NCBI GenBank assembly: GCA_949130495.1
Contig: OX422220.1
Span: 121,457,810-121,521,809 of the forward strand
Direction of reading: 5' to 3'
From: Sambucus nigra
Lineage: Eukaryota; Streptophyta; Magnoliopsida; Dipsacales; Adoxaceae
DNA: 64,000 nt
The position numbers and the translations under genes are program-made. The notes below the pieces were generated by a model. It saw only the letters and a list, made by a program, of their open reading frames with translations. It searched no databases and had not been told where the DNA came from. This document shows, one piece after another, positions 23,832-34,372 of the stretch (within the stretch, counting starts at the first letter, position 1; every line of letters starts with the position of its first letter).

Positions 23832-25020
23832 GTGACAGGTGTATACTTAAAACTACACATTTTTAGAATGCCCAAAAAAATTAAAAAATGTCAAAAAAGG
23901 TTCATAAAAAAATTAGAAAATTTCAAAAATTTCCAAAAAAATTTAAAAAATTAGAAAAAGTAAAAAAATTTCCTCAAAATAAACAAACATTAGAATTTAA
24001 AATCTTCAAAAATATCACTAATTTTTTTAAGTCTTAATTTGTAAAAATCTAATCCACTAGGTTGAAGTTGACCAAAAACGAAAATTGAGCGAGAATTAAC
24101 AACTCAACCAATAAGTGTGGAGATTTTTAACCCGGTGAGATTATGAGCTTATCACTTTTTTCGAGTAATTGAATCACTCCAAGTTAAAAGTTAACTCAAA
24201 GTTCAATTGAATCATAAAAAGTTTTTGATGATCTCTAAATCATTGTTTGATCGGTTACGAAAAATGAGTGAAATTTTGTTTTGAAAACGTGCCAAAAATG
24301 TCTCCAAAATCAAAATTAATCTCGAGATGCATATGGTAATGTAACTAGTAATTCGGATAAATAAAGTCAGTCCTTTGTTTGTTACCCAAAAATATTAAGC
24401 CATAAAACATTGCGAAAAAGAATATCCTTTTACAAGCCAATTTGAGCCAATTTTTTTTCCATATTCATTTGATTAATACAAAAAACTCACTGGTCTAGAG
24501 TTGTGAAAATCAAAACTCACAAATTAAGTCCAAATGGTGCATAAAGAATAGAAAGAAATTAAAAATGAAAAAAATAAAAAAATAAAAAAATGAGAAAAAT
24601 ATGAAAAAGAAGAGAAAAGGAGCAAATGCCCGGAAAAATACCTAAGGACATCGCGAGAAAAAATTTCCAACTTTAAATTTTCCAAACTTCCCAGTTTTTA
24701 CCCAATACATTGTAACCCAAAAAAAATCCTAACTGAGTCCGAATAACGAAATTAGTTATCGCTTGGAGAGCTAAAATACGAAAAGATAATGAGATAGACA
24801 AAATGGTACGACTTAAAGATGATGTTTTCCGTTTTTCAATGACCATAACCCTTTCATGAAATATTTTCACCTTCATAAGTCCGTCCTTCTATTTATGTGC
24901 GTGAATTCATGTTCCATTACATTTACTCTTTATATCACGCATACCGTGAGAAAATAGACATAATCCGAGTGATTCGTTTGTGAGTGTATTCTGTGAGAAA
25001 TTGAATTAAAGCGAATTTTT
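23832..25020 (+). mobile_element. Athila 3' LTR, first part
   Basis: Starts TGACAGGTGTATACTTAAAA directly after the polypurine tract. Then comes an A-rich block with repeated AAAAATTTCAAAAA-type words, typical of Athila LTR starts, and GATTCGTTTGTGAGTGTATT near 24972. The second half of the LTR, which is the part kept in the 5' copy, is not found, so the element is truncated near 25020. There is no gene in it. Confidence 0.6.
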
Positions 25021-25556
25021 GGAAAGTGGAAGTTAGTGATTTAATTTTTGTCATATCATCTCAAATGTCTGTTTATGTTGAGATTAGTGCAAAAAAAAAA
25101 ATCCCACTCAATGTGTATGTAATCAAATTGGGTGTCAAACTGAATCTTATCTTCATTAACACCATTCGATTCAATATCCATCACTCTATTCACCAAATTA
25201 GCGTCTTGAACAGTGTCATATTTGACCATAACATGAATTATCTGTTAGTTAATTTGAGCGTTCTCAGTATTTTGAGGATTCAACTACTTGGTACCTTTCT
25301 TGCTATTTTTCTTTCTTGAACTGCGGTAAATTATTCTTTAGCACAGGTAAAAATATAGTCAATATTTTGTCCATCCAAACCGACACATATAAAATATCCA
25401 TTTCTTTCTTTGGAATAACATGGGACTTTTTTTAGATAGAAAATATGTATTAGATATCATATAAATATTGGTTATAGTCTGATCCACTCCCAACATAACC
25501 CCTTCATATATGCACACCATAAACCCTAACAAACTGATAAAGGAATAAGAGTAAAC
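25021..25556. other. Unclassified AT-rich spacer
   Basis: No motif, repeat or coding similarity recognised on either strand. One 97-codon open frame (25026-25319) has no recognisable features. Confidence 0.4.
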
Positions 25557-26700
25557 ATGATTTTAATATCATCAGATTTACTGGCACAAATTCACCACTC
25601 ATTCAATTTTATATATAGGAACAACGAACTATTCACAAACCCACTTAATTTGAAGGGCGACTCCGTTAGGGACTTTTTTCGTATGTTTCGATGGCGGAGG
25701 TCCAATCGACAATCGAAGAAGAATATTTCTCTAGAGGTAGTGCGTCAGGTCTTAAATGGCCTGATGAGCGAGCGAGTAAGCATTCTTTTGTCCTTCAGAC
25801 TGTTATTTTCCCTTTGATGCCATTTTATTGATACTGATCCTTTGCTTTTTTTGGGGATTTACAGGTGACCTTTCATTCATGGGGTATGACTATTCAACAC
25901 ACTGGGGTGACTGGGGGACATGTGGCGCCTACTGGAGCATGAGTTTGTCTACTCCTTGTATCTTAGGTAGAGGTTAGTCCGACATATTGTGGAGGATGAG
26001 GTTGCGGTGCTACCGACGGGACCCTCTATGTTCATGAGGCGCGTGTGAGAGATGTCTGATGATGCCCGGGTGGCTATGATGATGGGAGAACCATACTCCC
26101 TATATGCTGACATAGCGGTGATGTACGACTATATGGACTTCACACGAGTTAGTTGATGCCCCCTATCATTTATGATGTGATGCCTCTCCCTAGGGCGGGC
26201 TCGAGTCGACAAGTGGGGTCTTCTTATAGCGCAGGTGGTGCGGCTACATCAGCGGCGGCGACGAAGACTTCAGGACCTTCTTTTGTGTGGCTGCATTCCC
26301 CTAGTTACAACCTTCGACGAGCTGATGGGGGATCTTTGCATGTACCTCATCACCTTCATATGATGGACCTAGAGGAGTTGGGTTTGACGGAGGAGGTCCT
26401 TTGGCCTGCAGTACATCTCTTTCAATTTCCTTGATTTCTTTATTTTTTTCTCATGCTTGACTAATTTGATCTTTTTAATTCTTCCTCGCATCATATCAGT
26501 GTTTCGACCACTTGGATTAAGGACATCAGGGACTGGATATCCTCGGTGACTGCTCATATTCGTGAAGCGATTTTGGTCCCTTATTGCTAGGTGCCGTCTG
26601 CCTCATGTGGGGAGGAATAGAGCTTTGAAAGTGGGGGCACGTCATCTCGCCGCAGGGGGAAAAGGGTGCGTTGTAGGGATGGGGTATCCTAGAGAGAGAG
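25557..26700 (+). pseudogene. Unidentified spliced transposon-like gene, decayed
   Basis: Two clear splice junction pairs point to a gene on the plus strand. The first is an exon ending near GCGAGCGAG (25770) with donor GTAAGC (25771) and acceptor GGGGATTTACAG (25864). The second is donor GTACATCTC (26411) with acceptor CATATCAG (26502). The exons read SNRQSKKNISLEVVRQVLNG, a middle part with an Ala/Ser-rich stretch (SAGGAATSAAATKTSG), then TTWIKDIRDWISSVTAHI, and end in an Arg/Ser/Gly-rich tail beside an (AT)n tract. Stops and frameshifts are frequent. I do not recognise the family. The setting, between Athila and a Tat antisense gene, suggests a transposon-encoded protein. Confidence 0.35.
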
Positions 26701-26720
26701 AAAGAAAAAAGAGAGAAGAA

Positions 26721-26793
<73 letters not shown>
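26695..26793 (+). repeat. (AG)-rich, (AT)n, (AG)n compound microsatellite
   Basis: GA-rich words, then about 23 AT units (26731-26776), then about 8 AG units. The AT-to-AG order is the same as the left arm of the foldback at 41224. Confidence 0.95.
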
Positions 26794-27268
26794 TTGGGTT
26801 CTGACTGAGTCCCATTATTTTTTCTTGCTTTTCCTGCAAAATATTAATGTAACACAGCAGAATTTATGCAAATGAAGAAAATAATTTTTTTTTGTTAATT
26901 TTTTTGTTTAATGATTAATTCACATGCTCTTTTTACTTTGATGCTGAGACCGTAAAAAGAATTTGAAAATTGATTTGAGAAGGACTTTATTTAAAATTAG
27001 ACTAGTAAAAGTATAAAGTATAAAGGAAATTCAGAATTACCTTAAGATAAAAATGAGTTTTTTTATTTTGACAAAAGAGGAAAAGGGTAATTTTCCCAAA
27101 ATAGAGGGTTGCCAATTGGCTTGACCCTTGTCTTGCCTATCGGCATGTCAGTCCAGTCCAATCAATTTAAGGCTTTGATTGCACTTTCTTCAATTGCTTG
27201 GTACTTGGCGGGGGAAGCTTTTCTCCGATTTCTACAGGGTTCCTTATCTTGGCTTGAGAGTTCCCAAG
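26794..27268 (+). other. Upstream region of the antisense Tat gene; part of it may be LTR
   Basis: AT-rich sequence without coding potential. It contains the perfect 10-bp palindrome GCCAATTGGC (27111-27120) and TGCCTATCGGCA-like DNA nearby. The same two words occur in the Tat-like LTR at 34641 and 34691, which suggests that Tat LTR or promoter sequence is shared. The 3' LTR of the minus-strand Tat element should lie here, but I cannot place its ends. Confidence 0.4.
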
Positions 27269-27278
27269 TATAAAAGGG
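27269..27278 (+). promoter_or_regulatory. TATA box of the antisense Tat gene
   Basis: GTATAAAAGG, a consensus-like plant TATA box about 95 bp upstream of the ATG at 27365. A pyrimidine-rich leader lies between them. Confidence 0.6.
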
Positions 27279-27364
27279 GGTGCGGATGGGGCTTTACTCC
27301 TCACACTTTCACTTTATTTATTTTCCACATTCTTACTTTCTTATATATCTCTTAGTCTTGCAAG

Positions 27365-28651
27365 ATGTCTCTCCTTGGAAGCATTGAGTTCGCTAACTAC
27401 CTCAAGCCTTGGAAGCAATGTGTTCGTACAATGTTAATTACGACGCCTTTCACATGCGGCGGGTCTCTTTGTGGCGCAACTGACCTATTGAGTGGAAAAT
27501 GTTGATGGCGACTGTCGAGTTTTGGTATCCCGAGGATCATATCTTTCGCTTAGGGTTGGATGAGATTTGTCCTACGTACGAGGAATTTTCTGCCATGCTA
27601 AGGATACATCCTAGCGTTGTTATGGCTTCGCCTGGGTTTTCCTATTCTCCTAGGGAATTACTGGCTGGACTCCTTCATATTTTGCCTTCGGCAGCTAGGC
27701 CATTGGTTACGGGAGGAATGATTTCACTTCTGACGGTGTTATAGTCCGTGCACTTGCAGGACGTGGGTGATGCCGGATATGTCGGGACCGTTATCCTAGG
27801 CCTTGTTTCAAAAGTTCTGTTGATGATCGGGGGGATGCTGGTGGACCCCTAACTGGTTGCTATTATTTCTTGGATGTTGTACCATTGCAATCCTGCGGTG
27901 GTGATATTGGCGGAGACCTTGAATGGCCTGGATGCCAAGCGGGGGGATCGTTCTGACTTTCTGAGGGGTAGACCTGTGATGTTATTTATGTGGCTGTCAG
28001 AGAGGTTTCGTATGGAAGTCCTACCTGATTATCCCTTATCAGTGGTTCCAAACTTCTTTTCCTGCTATTTTATTAGTGTAGGCCTAGGCATTGAGAGTTG
28101 GGGGAATTGGTTTGTAGTGCATGGGGCTCAAGGCCTACGCTGGTATGTGCTATGGTGGGGGGAGCTGCTACCCATTCTGGAGCTTGGAGAGTACCAGTAA
28201 GTCAGACTGGTTGGCCTTAGGCAGACCTCTTTCTACTTTTTCTAGCGGCTGCTGTGCCAATATGGTTGGGAGCAAATCGTGCCACCGCGGACACCAAACT
28301 TCTTTTCTATGGAGGATCTAACAGAATGTATACACATATGGCTTGGTTCTTTGTAGGAATCATCATTCATTGACCCATCCTTCTCAGTCTACTGGGCGAG
28401 ACTATCATATTTCTAAGGACTACATGAAGTGGTTATGGAAGAAGGTAGTGGCCAGGATGCTGGCTGTGGAGACTGGTCGAAGGAGGTTTACCATATCTGA
28501 CACCATGGAGGGAGGCATTATGGTCTACCCTGAGATGGTCTGGGATTATCGCTCCATGAAGCATTTGCGATACTCCATTCAGGCAGGGGAGGTTTGGGGA
28601 GTCCAGGATGTAGGTGATGATGGTGCTGGTTCCTCTGGCAGCTACGGGTAG
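27365..28651 (+). pseudogene. DUF7745-type protein gene, antisense gene of a Tat element, frameshifted
   Basis: From the ATG at 27365 (MSLLGSIEFANYLK) the frame shifts near 27480, then continues as EFWYPEDHIFRLGLDEICPT and YEEFSAMLRI, the core I associate with the plant DUF7745 domain. A stop at 27742-27744 and another near 27850 precede ILAETLNGLDAKRGDRSDFL and LFMWLSERF, the middle of the same domain. After another frameshift near 28200, LCQYGWEQIVPPRTPNF and RDYHISKDYMKWLW close the protein, which ends SSGSYG (28651). Such genes occur in Tat elements, transcribed against pol. They are distantly reminiscent of the plant mobile domain. The biochemical role is unknown. It converges with the pol on the minus strand and has its own TATA box. 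Confidence 0.7.
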
Positions 28652-28956
28652 GGTTTTGTGAAGCTTCTTGTATGAGGTGTTATTTTTGTGTTTTTTGGGA
28701 ATAATTGGAAGGTGATTTTCAATAGTAGTGGGGCTTGTTATTATCTGGGGGTTCTTTTTAATAGGTGTAGTGTCGGCAAGGGAAGTTGTTTGACTCCTTA
28801 TGCTGATGCAATCGTACATAAATTTCAAATAATGAAATAAATAAGTTTTTGATCACCTAGTTATTCCTTTTGATGACTTTTTGCATTTTGAATTATGTAT
28901 ACCAATCTCTAAGGCATATGTAATCCTTTTGTTCATGTATATGTTAAGATGAACTG
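28652..28956. other. Convergent 3' region between antisense gene and Tat pol
   Basis: Non-coding. It includes AATAATGAAATAAATAAG (28828), which could supply plus-strand poly(A) signals. The pol frame ends just beyond it on the other strand. Confidence 0.5.
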
Positions 28957-29460
28957 TCATTCTCGGGGATAAGAAAAGAATAGCATTTGGTGAAAAAGAA
29001 GGGGGTCGTGCTCATGTGAAGCGAACAAGCTGAGGGTTTTGAAAAATTCATTTTTTGAAAATGTTTTTAGAGGATTAGGCCCACGTAGTTTTGGGTAGGG
29101 GGAAAAGAAGAGATTTTTTTTTAGAATAGAAGGGAGATGAGAAGAGTCATAGTTCACCGATATTTTGGAGAATTTCTTGAGACGATCCAGGTTGATTGGA
29201 CGCACTATTTCTTCCCCATTGAGGTCGATGAGCACAGCGGAGCCACCCGATAAGATCTTCTCCACAATGTAGGGGTTGCTCCAATTAGGCTTTAATTTCC
29301 CTCTGGGGTCCCAGATAGGCTTAATTATTTCTTTGAGGGCTAAGTCCCCCTCTTGGACACTGTATTCCCTGACTATCTTATTGAATGACCGCTTTATACG
29401 GTTATGGTACCCTTGTATATGATAGAGAGCTTTCAATCTCCTTTCATCTAAGAAGGGCAA
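28957..29460 (-). pseudogene. Tat-type integrase C-terminal part
   Basis: On the minus strand this is an open frame starting PFLDERRLKALYHIQGYHNR, then QEGDLALKEIIKPIWDPRGK, LKPNWSNPYIVEKIL and NGEEIVRPINLDRLKKF. It is a textbook Tat/Ogre integrase tail and runs about 70 residues past the usual LKKYY end. This is the 3' end of pol. The catalytic core continues upstream at higher coordinates across frameshifts. Confidence 0.88.
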
Positions 29461-30420
29461 CTCGTCAAGGGAGCTTTGGTACTAATCTTCTTCACTGACT
29501 TTGCTTTCGAGCATGATGCGTAGTGAGGGTATTTCCATCTCTATGGGTAGGACTTCTTCCATACTATAGACTAGATAGTAAGGGGTAGCCCCAATAGAGG
29601 TTCAAACTGAAGTGCGGTAGCCCCAGGGGGTTTACGGAATCTTGTCGGCCCAATTACGACAATTCTTGATCATCTTACTGATAATGGCTTTGAGATTCTT
29701 ATTATATGCTTCGACTACTCTGTTGGTTTGAGGTCAATATGTAGAGGATTTATGTCTTTGAATCTCATACTCGTCGACCACTTCTGTAACCTCTGCCTCA
29801 AAATGTAGCCCATTATCTGATACCAGCTCGTATGGGACCCCATATTAGTAGATGATATTTTTCTTGATGAATCTAGCCACTATATTGGCACCCAGAATCG
29901 CGAATGACTCGGTTTTGACCCATTTAGTGAAGTAGTTAATAGCGACTAGGATAAACTCATGCCCATTGGATGCCTTCGGTGTGACTTTTCCTATGATGTT
30001 GATGCCCCGTGTAGAAAATGGTTAGGGTGAAGTCATGTTGTGCAGTTGTCGTGGTGGCAGGTGTTGTAAGTTGGAGAACTGCTGGCATTTGAGACATCTT
30101 TGCATATAGGTTATGCAGTCTTGAACTATAGTAGTCCAGTACTATCCCCATCGAATGATATTTTTGGCGAGCATATAACTGTTCATGTGGGGTTTGCATT
30201 CCCGATGTTGATTTTCTGCATCATCTCTTCAATGTCAGCCCTTGCGATGCAGTGTAAATGGGTTCCATCGAAGTTTCTCTTAAACAGTACTTTATCATAG
30301 ACAATATACTGGGCGACCAGTCTATGAAGAGTTGATCGTTCTTTCTTGTCAGCCCCCTGGGGATACCTATCGTGTTTGAGGAGGTACTAAATATCATAGT
30401 ACCAAGAGTCTACTATTTTG
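29461..30420 (-). pseudogene. Tat-type integrase, zinc-binding and catalytic core, broken
   Basis: On the minus strand the zinc-binding part reads LFKRNFDGTHLHCIA (near 30260), followed by the core in shifting frames: KASNGHEFILVAINYFTKWV, then SDNGLHFEAEV with the second catalytic Asp, and YRTSV-like sequence before the tail. Stops and frameshifts occur throughout. The integrase would join element DNA to the chromosome. It lies between the second RNase H and the intact tail at 28957-29460. Confidence 0.78.
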
Positions 30421-30479
30421 GGTTCTTCCTTCGTGCAGAGCTCGATGTGGTAGTAGTGGGCTGGTTTGTCTTATTTTTG

Positions 30480-30900
30480 GACAAGGAAGGGAGCTATGGT
30501 TATTCCTTTGGGCATCTCAATCATGTAGGCTAAGGTGGTAAGGGCGTTAGCCAGGTTGTTCTTTACTCAGGGTAGGTAGTGGAAGGTGATTTCTTGGAAT
30601 TAGGAAGCTAGTTCTTTAAGGTGGTCATGGAAGGGTAAGAGTTTCTCATTCTTGACTTTCTATTTCCTGAGTACTTGATCGATGATGAGGGCTGAATCCC
30701 CGTAGACATCGAGGTATCAAATTCCTTTCTTGAGGGAAACTTTGAGGCCTACTGTGCATGCCTCGTATTTAGTCATGTTGTTAGTGCAGAGGAAATACAA
30801 TTTTATGGCAATGGGAGTGTGAGAGTCACCAGGTGTAATTAGGAGAATCACAATGCCATATCCTTTTTTATTGGAAGCGCCGTCAAAGAACATTTTCCAT
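30480..30900 (-). pseudogene. Second (additional) RNase H of a Tat element, broken
   Basis: The minus strand reads MFFDGASNKKGYGIVILL, then NMTKYEACTVGLKVSLKKG, LDVYGDSALIIDQVL and NALTTLAYMIEMPKG. Key acidic residues are visible in FFDGAS, YEAC and GDSALI. A second RNase H domain downstream of the RT-linked one is diagnostic of the Tat lineage, which fixes the classification. Stops inside show that it is not functional. Confidence 0.85.
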
Positions 30901-30904
30901 CGAA

Positions 30905-31375
30905 TATCTTCATGGGAGGCTAAAGGATATTCTCATATGGGAATTCGAAAATCCAGACATCGGCATCTTCCATAGGGTAGTCAGCAAGGTAGTTAGAGAT
31001 GGCCCTTCCTTTCATATCTTTCTGTGTGACATATGTGATATCAAACTTGGATAGAAGCATCAACCAATGGGTCATCCGACTGGATAGGTAAGGCTTTTTG
31101 AGTAGGTACTTAATGGGATCCATTCGGGATACGAGTCTGATGGGGAAGGCGAGCATATAGTTTCCTAAATTTTGGGTAACCAAGATAAAAATGACACATG
31201 ATTTTTCCAAAGCGGTGTAGTTGACCTCGTAACCGACAAATTTTTTACTGGTAGAATAGATGGCCTTCTCTTTGTGGGTTTCTTTAAGATATTGGTCTAA
31301 CAAAGCCCCTGTGGAAGTATCGGTCACAATTAGGTATAGGAGTAAGGGAAGACCAGATTGCAGTGGCATGAGCAC
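30905..31375 (-). pseudogene. RT-linked RNase H of a Tat element
   Basis: A long open minus-strand frame (31375-30920) reads PLLLYLIVTDTSTGALLDQY, KEKAIYSTSKKFVGYEVNYT, LGNYMLAFPIRLVSRMDPI, SSRMTHWLMLLSKFDITYV and KGRAISNYLADYPME. This is the first RNase H of Tat pol and is nearly intact. The second one follows directly. It degrades the RNA template during reverse transcription. Confidence 0.88.
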
Positions 31376-31890
31376 CGGGGGTTAGGTTAGGTATTGCTTA
31401 ATTCGATCAAAGGCTTCTTAGAAAGCTTCATTCCAGACCTTGGTTGAATCATTTTTGAGGAGTTTGAATATGGTTTCACAGATGGAAGTCAATTGTATGG
31501 TGAATCGACTGATGTACTATAATTTTCTAAGGAATCCTTGGACTTCTTTCTCTATTTGGGGAGGTGGCATATCAAGTATGGATTTTAGCTTGGCAGGATA
31601 TGATTCTATCCCTTTATCACTGACCATGAATCCCAAGATTTTTCCTTTGGTAACACCGAAGATAATATTTTGTGGGTTAAGCCGCATTTGGTACTGTCAT
31701 TGTCGTTCAAAGAATTTCCAGAGAGAGGGAACATGAGATTTTCTAGTCTTGGACTTAATAATCATGTCATCTGCATAGACCTTGACTTCTTTGTGTATTA
31801 GATCATGCAGAATGGTTATGGCAGCCCTTTGGTAGGTAGCCTGTAAGGACATAAATTTCCAATTGAGTCCCTGCATTATTTTGACTTAAT
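31376..31890 (-). pseudogene. Tat-type reverse transcriptase, C-terminal half, cut by a copia insertion
   Basis: The minus strand reads ATYQRAAITILHDL (near 31830), then KEVKVYADDMIIKS with the catalytic Y-A-D-D motif intact, PQNIIFGVTKGKILGFMVS and RIKQYLT. In-frame stops separate the pieces. Upstream (higher coordinates) the sequence breaks off at about 31890, where SIRE-type copia LTR sequence begins. A 30-bp stretch near 31850 does not match the usual GLKNAGATYQR spacing and may be a small insertion. The exact boundary is not resolved. Confidence 0.82.
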
Positions 31891-31899
31891 TCCGTGAAC

Positions 31900-33092
31900 A
31901 AAACTGTGTCTGTAATATGTCATAGGGAGATTTTATTTTTTCATGATCCCACGTGATCTATCACGTATTGAAGAAATTGAAGACGTTGCGGCAAAGCTTC
32001 ACAGAATTAATCATACCAAAGTTTAATTGGTGCACGTTTAATCGTCTTCAAAGTTAATTGCATTTCGTGATCACACAGGTATGAATGTGTATAATTAATG
32101 GTTCTTGAAATTGTTTTTATAAAAGATAAGGATGTAATTTTTATAAAGAAAAATGTTTTAAAAGTGTTTTAAAAGTTTACACTACGTTTTTATTCTGATA
32201 AGCCCGAAATAGAGTTTGACTTATTTGGATCTCCTTTAAAAGAGACGTTTTAAACAAAAAGTCAAAAAGTCAAACTGATACGCGAGCTCATTCAAACGAC
32301 AAGTAGTCTCGTTCAAACAAGATGCTTATGTCGAGCAAACGATGTGACTATGTTATTCGAATGACACTGTTTTTGAGGCGGCATTTAAATCTTATTTAAA
32401 GCATGTTTTCGTCAGAGTTTTTAAAGTGTGCATTCTGGAAAAATAGTTTACCATCTAGTACGAGTTTTGCACATGTTTTCAAAGGTTTAAAAAGCTTAAA
32501 CACATCCTTAGAGTTTGCAAAGATCCGAGTTATCATTCTTATATGTTTAAGTGATCTTGTTGCACCAAGAAGGCTTGTTCTACCATTGAACATCTGGGTT
32601 TTGCGGTGAAGAAAAGAGAAGGAATTCTTGTTCGACATCGTAGACGAATCAAAGCCATTCGGTGGACACCGAGACATACGTGGACGCCTGTGTTGTGGAC
32701 AGGTATCGTGGAAGACGAAATTTTTGCGTGGGCACTATTGACGAACGGTATAAGATCCGAAGGATCATCAAGACCCGTGGGGATCGAGTCATTGAGTTAG
32801 GCTAATCTGTCTTTGTAAAACCTTTGTTCATAGTGATTATCTGGCTTGGGCGTTCCGAGGTTATTTTACCATTTTGAATTTTTTCCTCGTACATCCGGCG
32901 TTGTGAGTATTCTTTACTTTACTTTACTTTCTTTAATCACTAGATCCATGTTTAGGATTAATCAAGATAAAATTGGTTTAAAGTAAGAATTGGTTTTTCA
33001 CAACTTGGTTTGGTGCACATTATAAGTTGAATAATTTTTTGGTGAAAATTGGTTTGATTTGAAACACACATAGAGACCACTCCGCATTTTCA
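31900..33092 (+). mobile_element. SIRE-type copia 5' LTR
   Basis: Ends ACTCCGCATTTTCA four bases before the PBS. The length fits SIRE-lineage LTRs. The start is approximate. Open frames inside it (32403-32609, 32606-32800 and the antisense 32396-32677) are LTR sequence. Confidence 0.6.
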
Positions 33093-33095
33093 AAT

Positions 33096-33107
33096 TGGTA
33101 TCAGAGC
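33096..33107 (+). other. Primer binding site, initiator tRNA-Met
   Basis: TGGTATCAGAGC, complementary to the 3' end of plant initiator tRNA-Met, directly after the LTR end. Confidence 0.93.
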
Positions 33108-33149
33108 TATAAAACATATTTTTTTTGTGATCCCGTGTTTTTTCAAAAG

Positions 33150-34372
33150 ATGAATTTTGGATATAACGAATTTTCTCGAACTCCTATTTTTGATGGCACT
33201 AATTACACTTATTGGAAGATGAGAATGAGATGTGCATTATAATGTATTGATGAGCGTGTGTGGCTAGCAGTTGAGAAAGGCTGGACACCCCCATCACTAT
33301 TGTTGGTGAGGTCACTAGTTTAAAGCCTGTTGAGTTATGGACCGAAACTGAACAAAGACTTGCATAATATAATTCTAACGGTCTTCACGTTATTTCTTCA
33401 CATGTCACACAGGAAGAATATAATAGAATCAGGACTTGTGAAACATCAAAAGAGGCTTGGGATATTTTGGCACTCACTCATAAGGGCACTAGCAAGGTTA
33501 TGGTGTCAAAGCTTCAAAATATCACTACACAGTTGAGACCATTAGAATGTTAGAGAGTGAGACTTTTGATGATTTTTATGATAGGTTGTCCAATATTGTC
33601 AACTCATCATTTAACCTAGGTGAGAAAATTCCTGATAACCATGTCATTAAGAAAATCCTTAGTTTGTTGCCTAGTAGGTTTGATGCGAAAGTGACCATTT
33701 TAAACTCCTTGGGTAAGCTAGAGTCGACGAAACTAGAAAAGATTGTAGGTGACTTACAAACCTATGAAATCGACATGATTACCTCCAAGCAAGTGCCTAA
33801 GAAAGAAAAGGGTATTACTTTGAAAACCCGTAAGGAGGAAATTAAAGTTTCGTATTCCGATTCCGATTCCGATTTTGAGGATGTAGCCTTGTTGGCAAAG
33901 AAATTTAAAAAAATTATTAAGTTTTAAAAGCAATCGAAAGATGCCAAGAAATTTAAAAAATTCAATAACAACAAAGTAGATCCCACCTATAAGGATAAGT
34001 TTGAGAAGCCTAAGAGAAATGAGTCGGATAAGTGTTTTGGGTGTGAGGGGTACTGTCACAAAGTTAAGGAGTGTACCAATAGACTTAATAAAGAGGGCAA
34101 GCAACCCATTGTCTATATTGCCAACTTAAGTGATAGTGATCCGAAAGAGGTAGAGAGTTCCCCCATTGATCGTAACTTTGTTGCGTTTATGGCATGTCAT
34201 GTGAGCGGCGACGATTCTCATGTGCATGACACTTCCGAGGAGGTTTTGAGTGAATCCCATGTTAGTGAGGGTGAAGAGAGTGACGAGGAGGAGGTAGATG
34301 TGAAAGAGTTTCAAAATGCATTTAATGAGTTGTATGCTGAAACAGTGAAGGTGAAAAAGGCTAACTCAAAAT
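33150..34372 (+). pseudogene. SIRE-type copia gag, broken, truncated by an insertion
   Basis: Starts MNFGYNEFSRTPIFDGTNYT and YWKMRMRCAL, then a stop at 33237-33239. After two frameshifts it continues: TCETSKEAWDILALTHKG, then the open stretch from 33547 (ESETFDDFYDRLSNIVNSSF, ILSLLPSRFDAKV). A coiled acidic region with SDSDSDFEDVALLAKKFKK follows. The nucleocapsid knuckle is CFGCEGYCHKVKEC (near 34033), CX2CX4HX4C, with Cys in place of the usual Gly before His. It ends with an acidic coiled-coil stretch (FQNAFNELYAETVKVKKANS) where the Tat-like LTR starts. Gag packages element RNA. The lineage is judged from the 'ALLAKKFKKF' and linker pattern. Confidence 0.8.

Larger units (their letters stand above)
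12640..25020 (+). mobile_element. Athila-type Ty3/gypsy retrotransposon, degenerate and nested
   Basis: The order is 5' LTR remnants (about 12640-13620 and 15809-16145), a PBS-like site at about 16152, gag (16338), protease (18172), RT (19181), RNase H, integrase (to about 21620), an additional 3' ORF region (22434-23478), the polypurine tract with the Athila-typical lead-in TTGAGGACAATGCAAAAG (23787), and the first ~1.2 kb of the 3' LTR from 23832. Every protein domain is broken. The Tat-like LTR at about 13640-15808 sits inside the 5' LTR. The 5' LTR lacks its first half and the 3' LTR its second half, so the outer ends are truncated. Outer coordinates are approximate. Confidence 0.8.
31900..34372 (+). 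mobile_element. SIRE/Maximus-type Ty1/copia element, 5' part only
   Basis: A 5' LTR of about 1.2 kb (ending at 33092), an initiator-Met PBS (33096) and a gag gene up to about 34372, where a Tat-like LTR fragment interrupts it. I find no protease, integrase, RT or second LTR of this element further right, so it is truncated. The left end is not defined by a visible target duplication. The LTR contains a set of TCGTTCAAAC/GTTTGAACGA-type words at about 32285-32345. Confidence 0.7.

Noticed and set aside
33096..33107. tRNA-Met-like sequence (also at 47429)
   Set aside because: Only 12 bp complementary to the tRNA end, placed after LTRs. These are primer binding sites, not tRNA genes.
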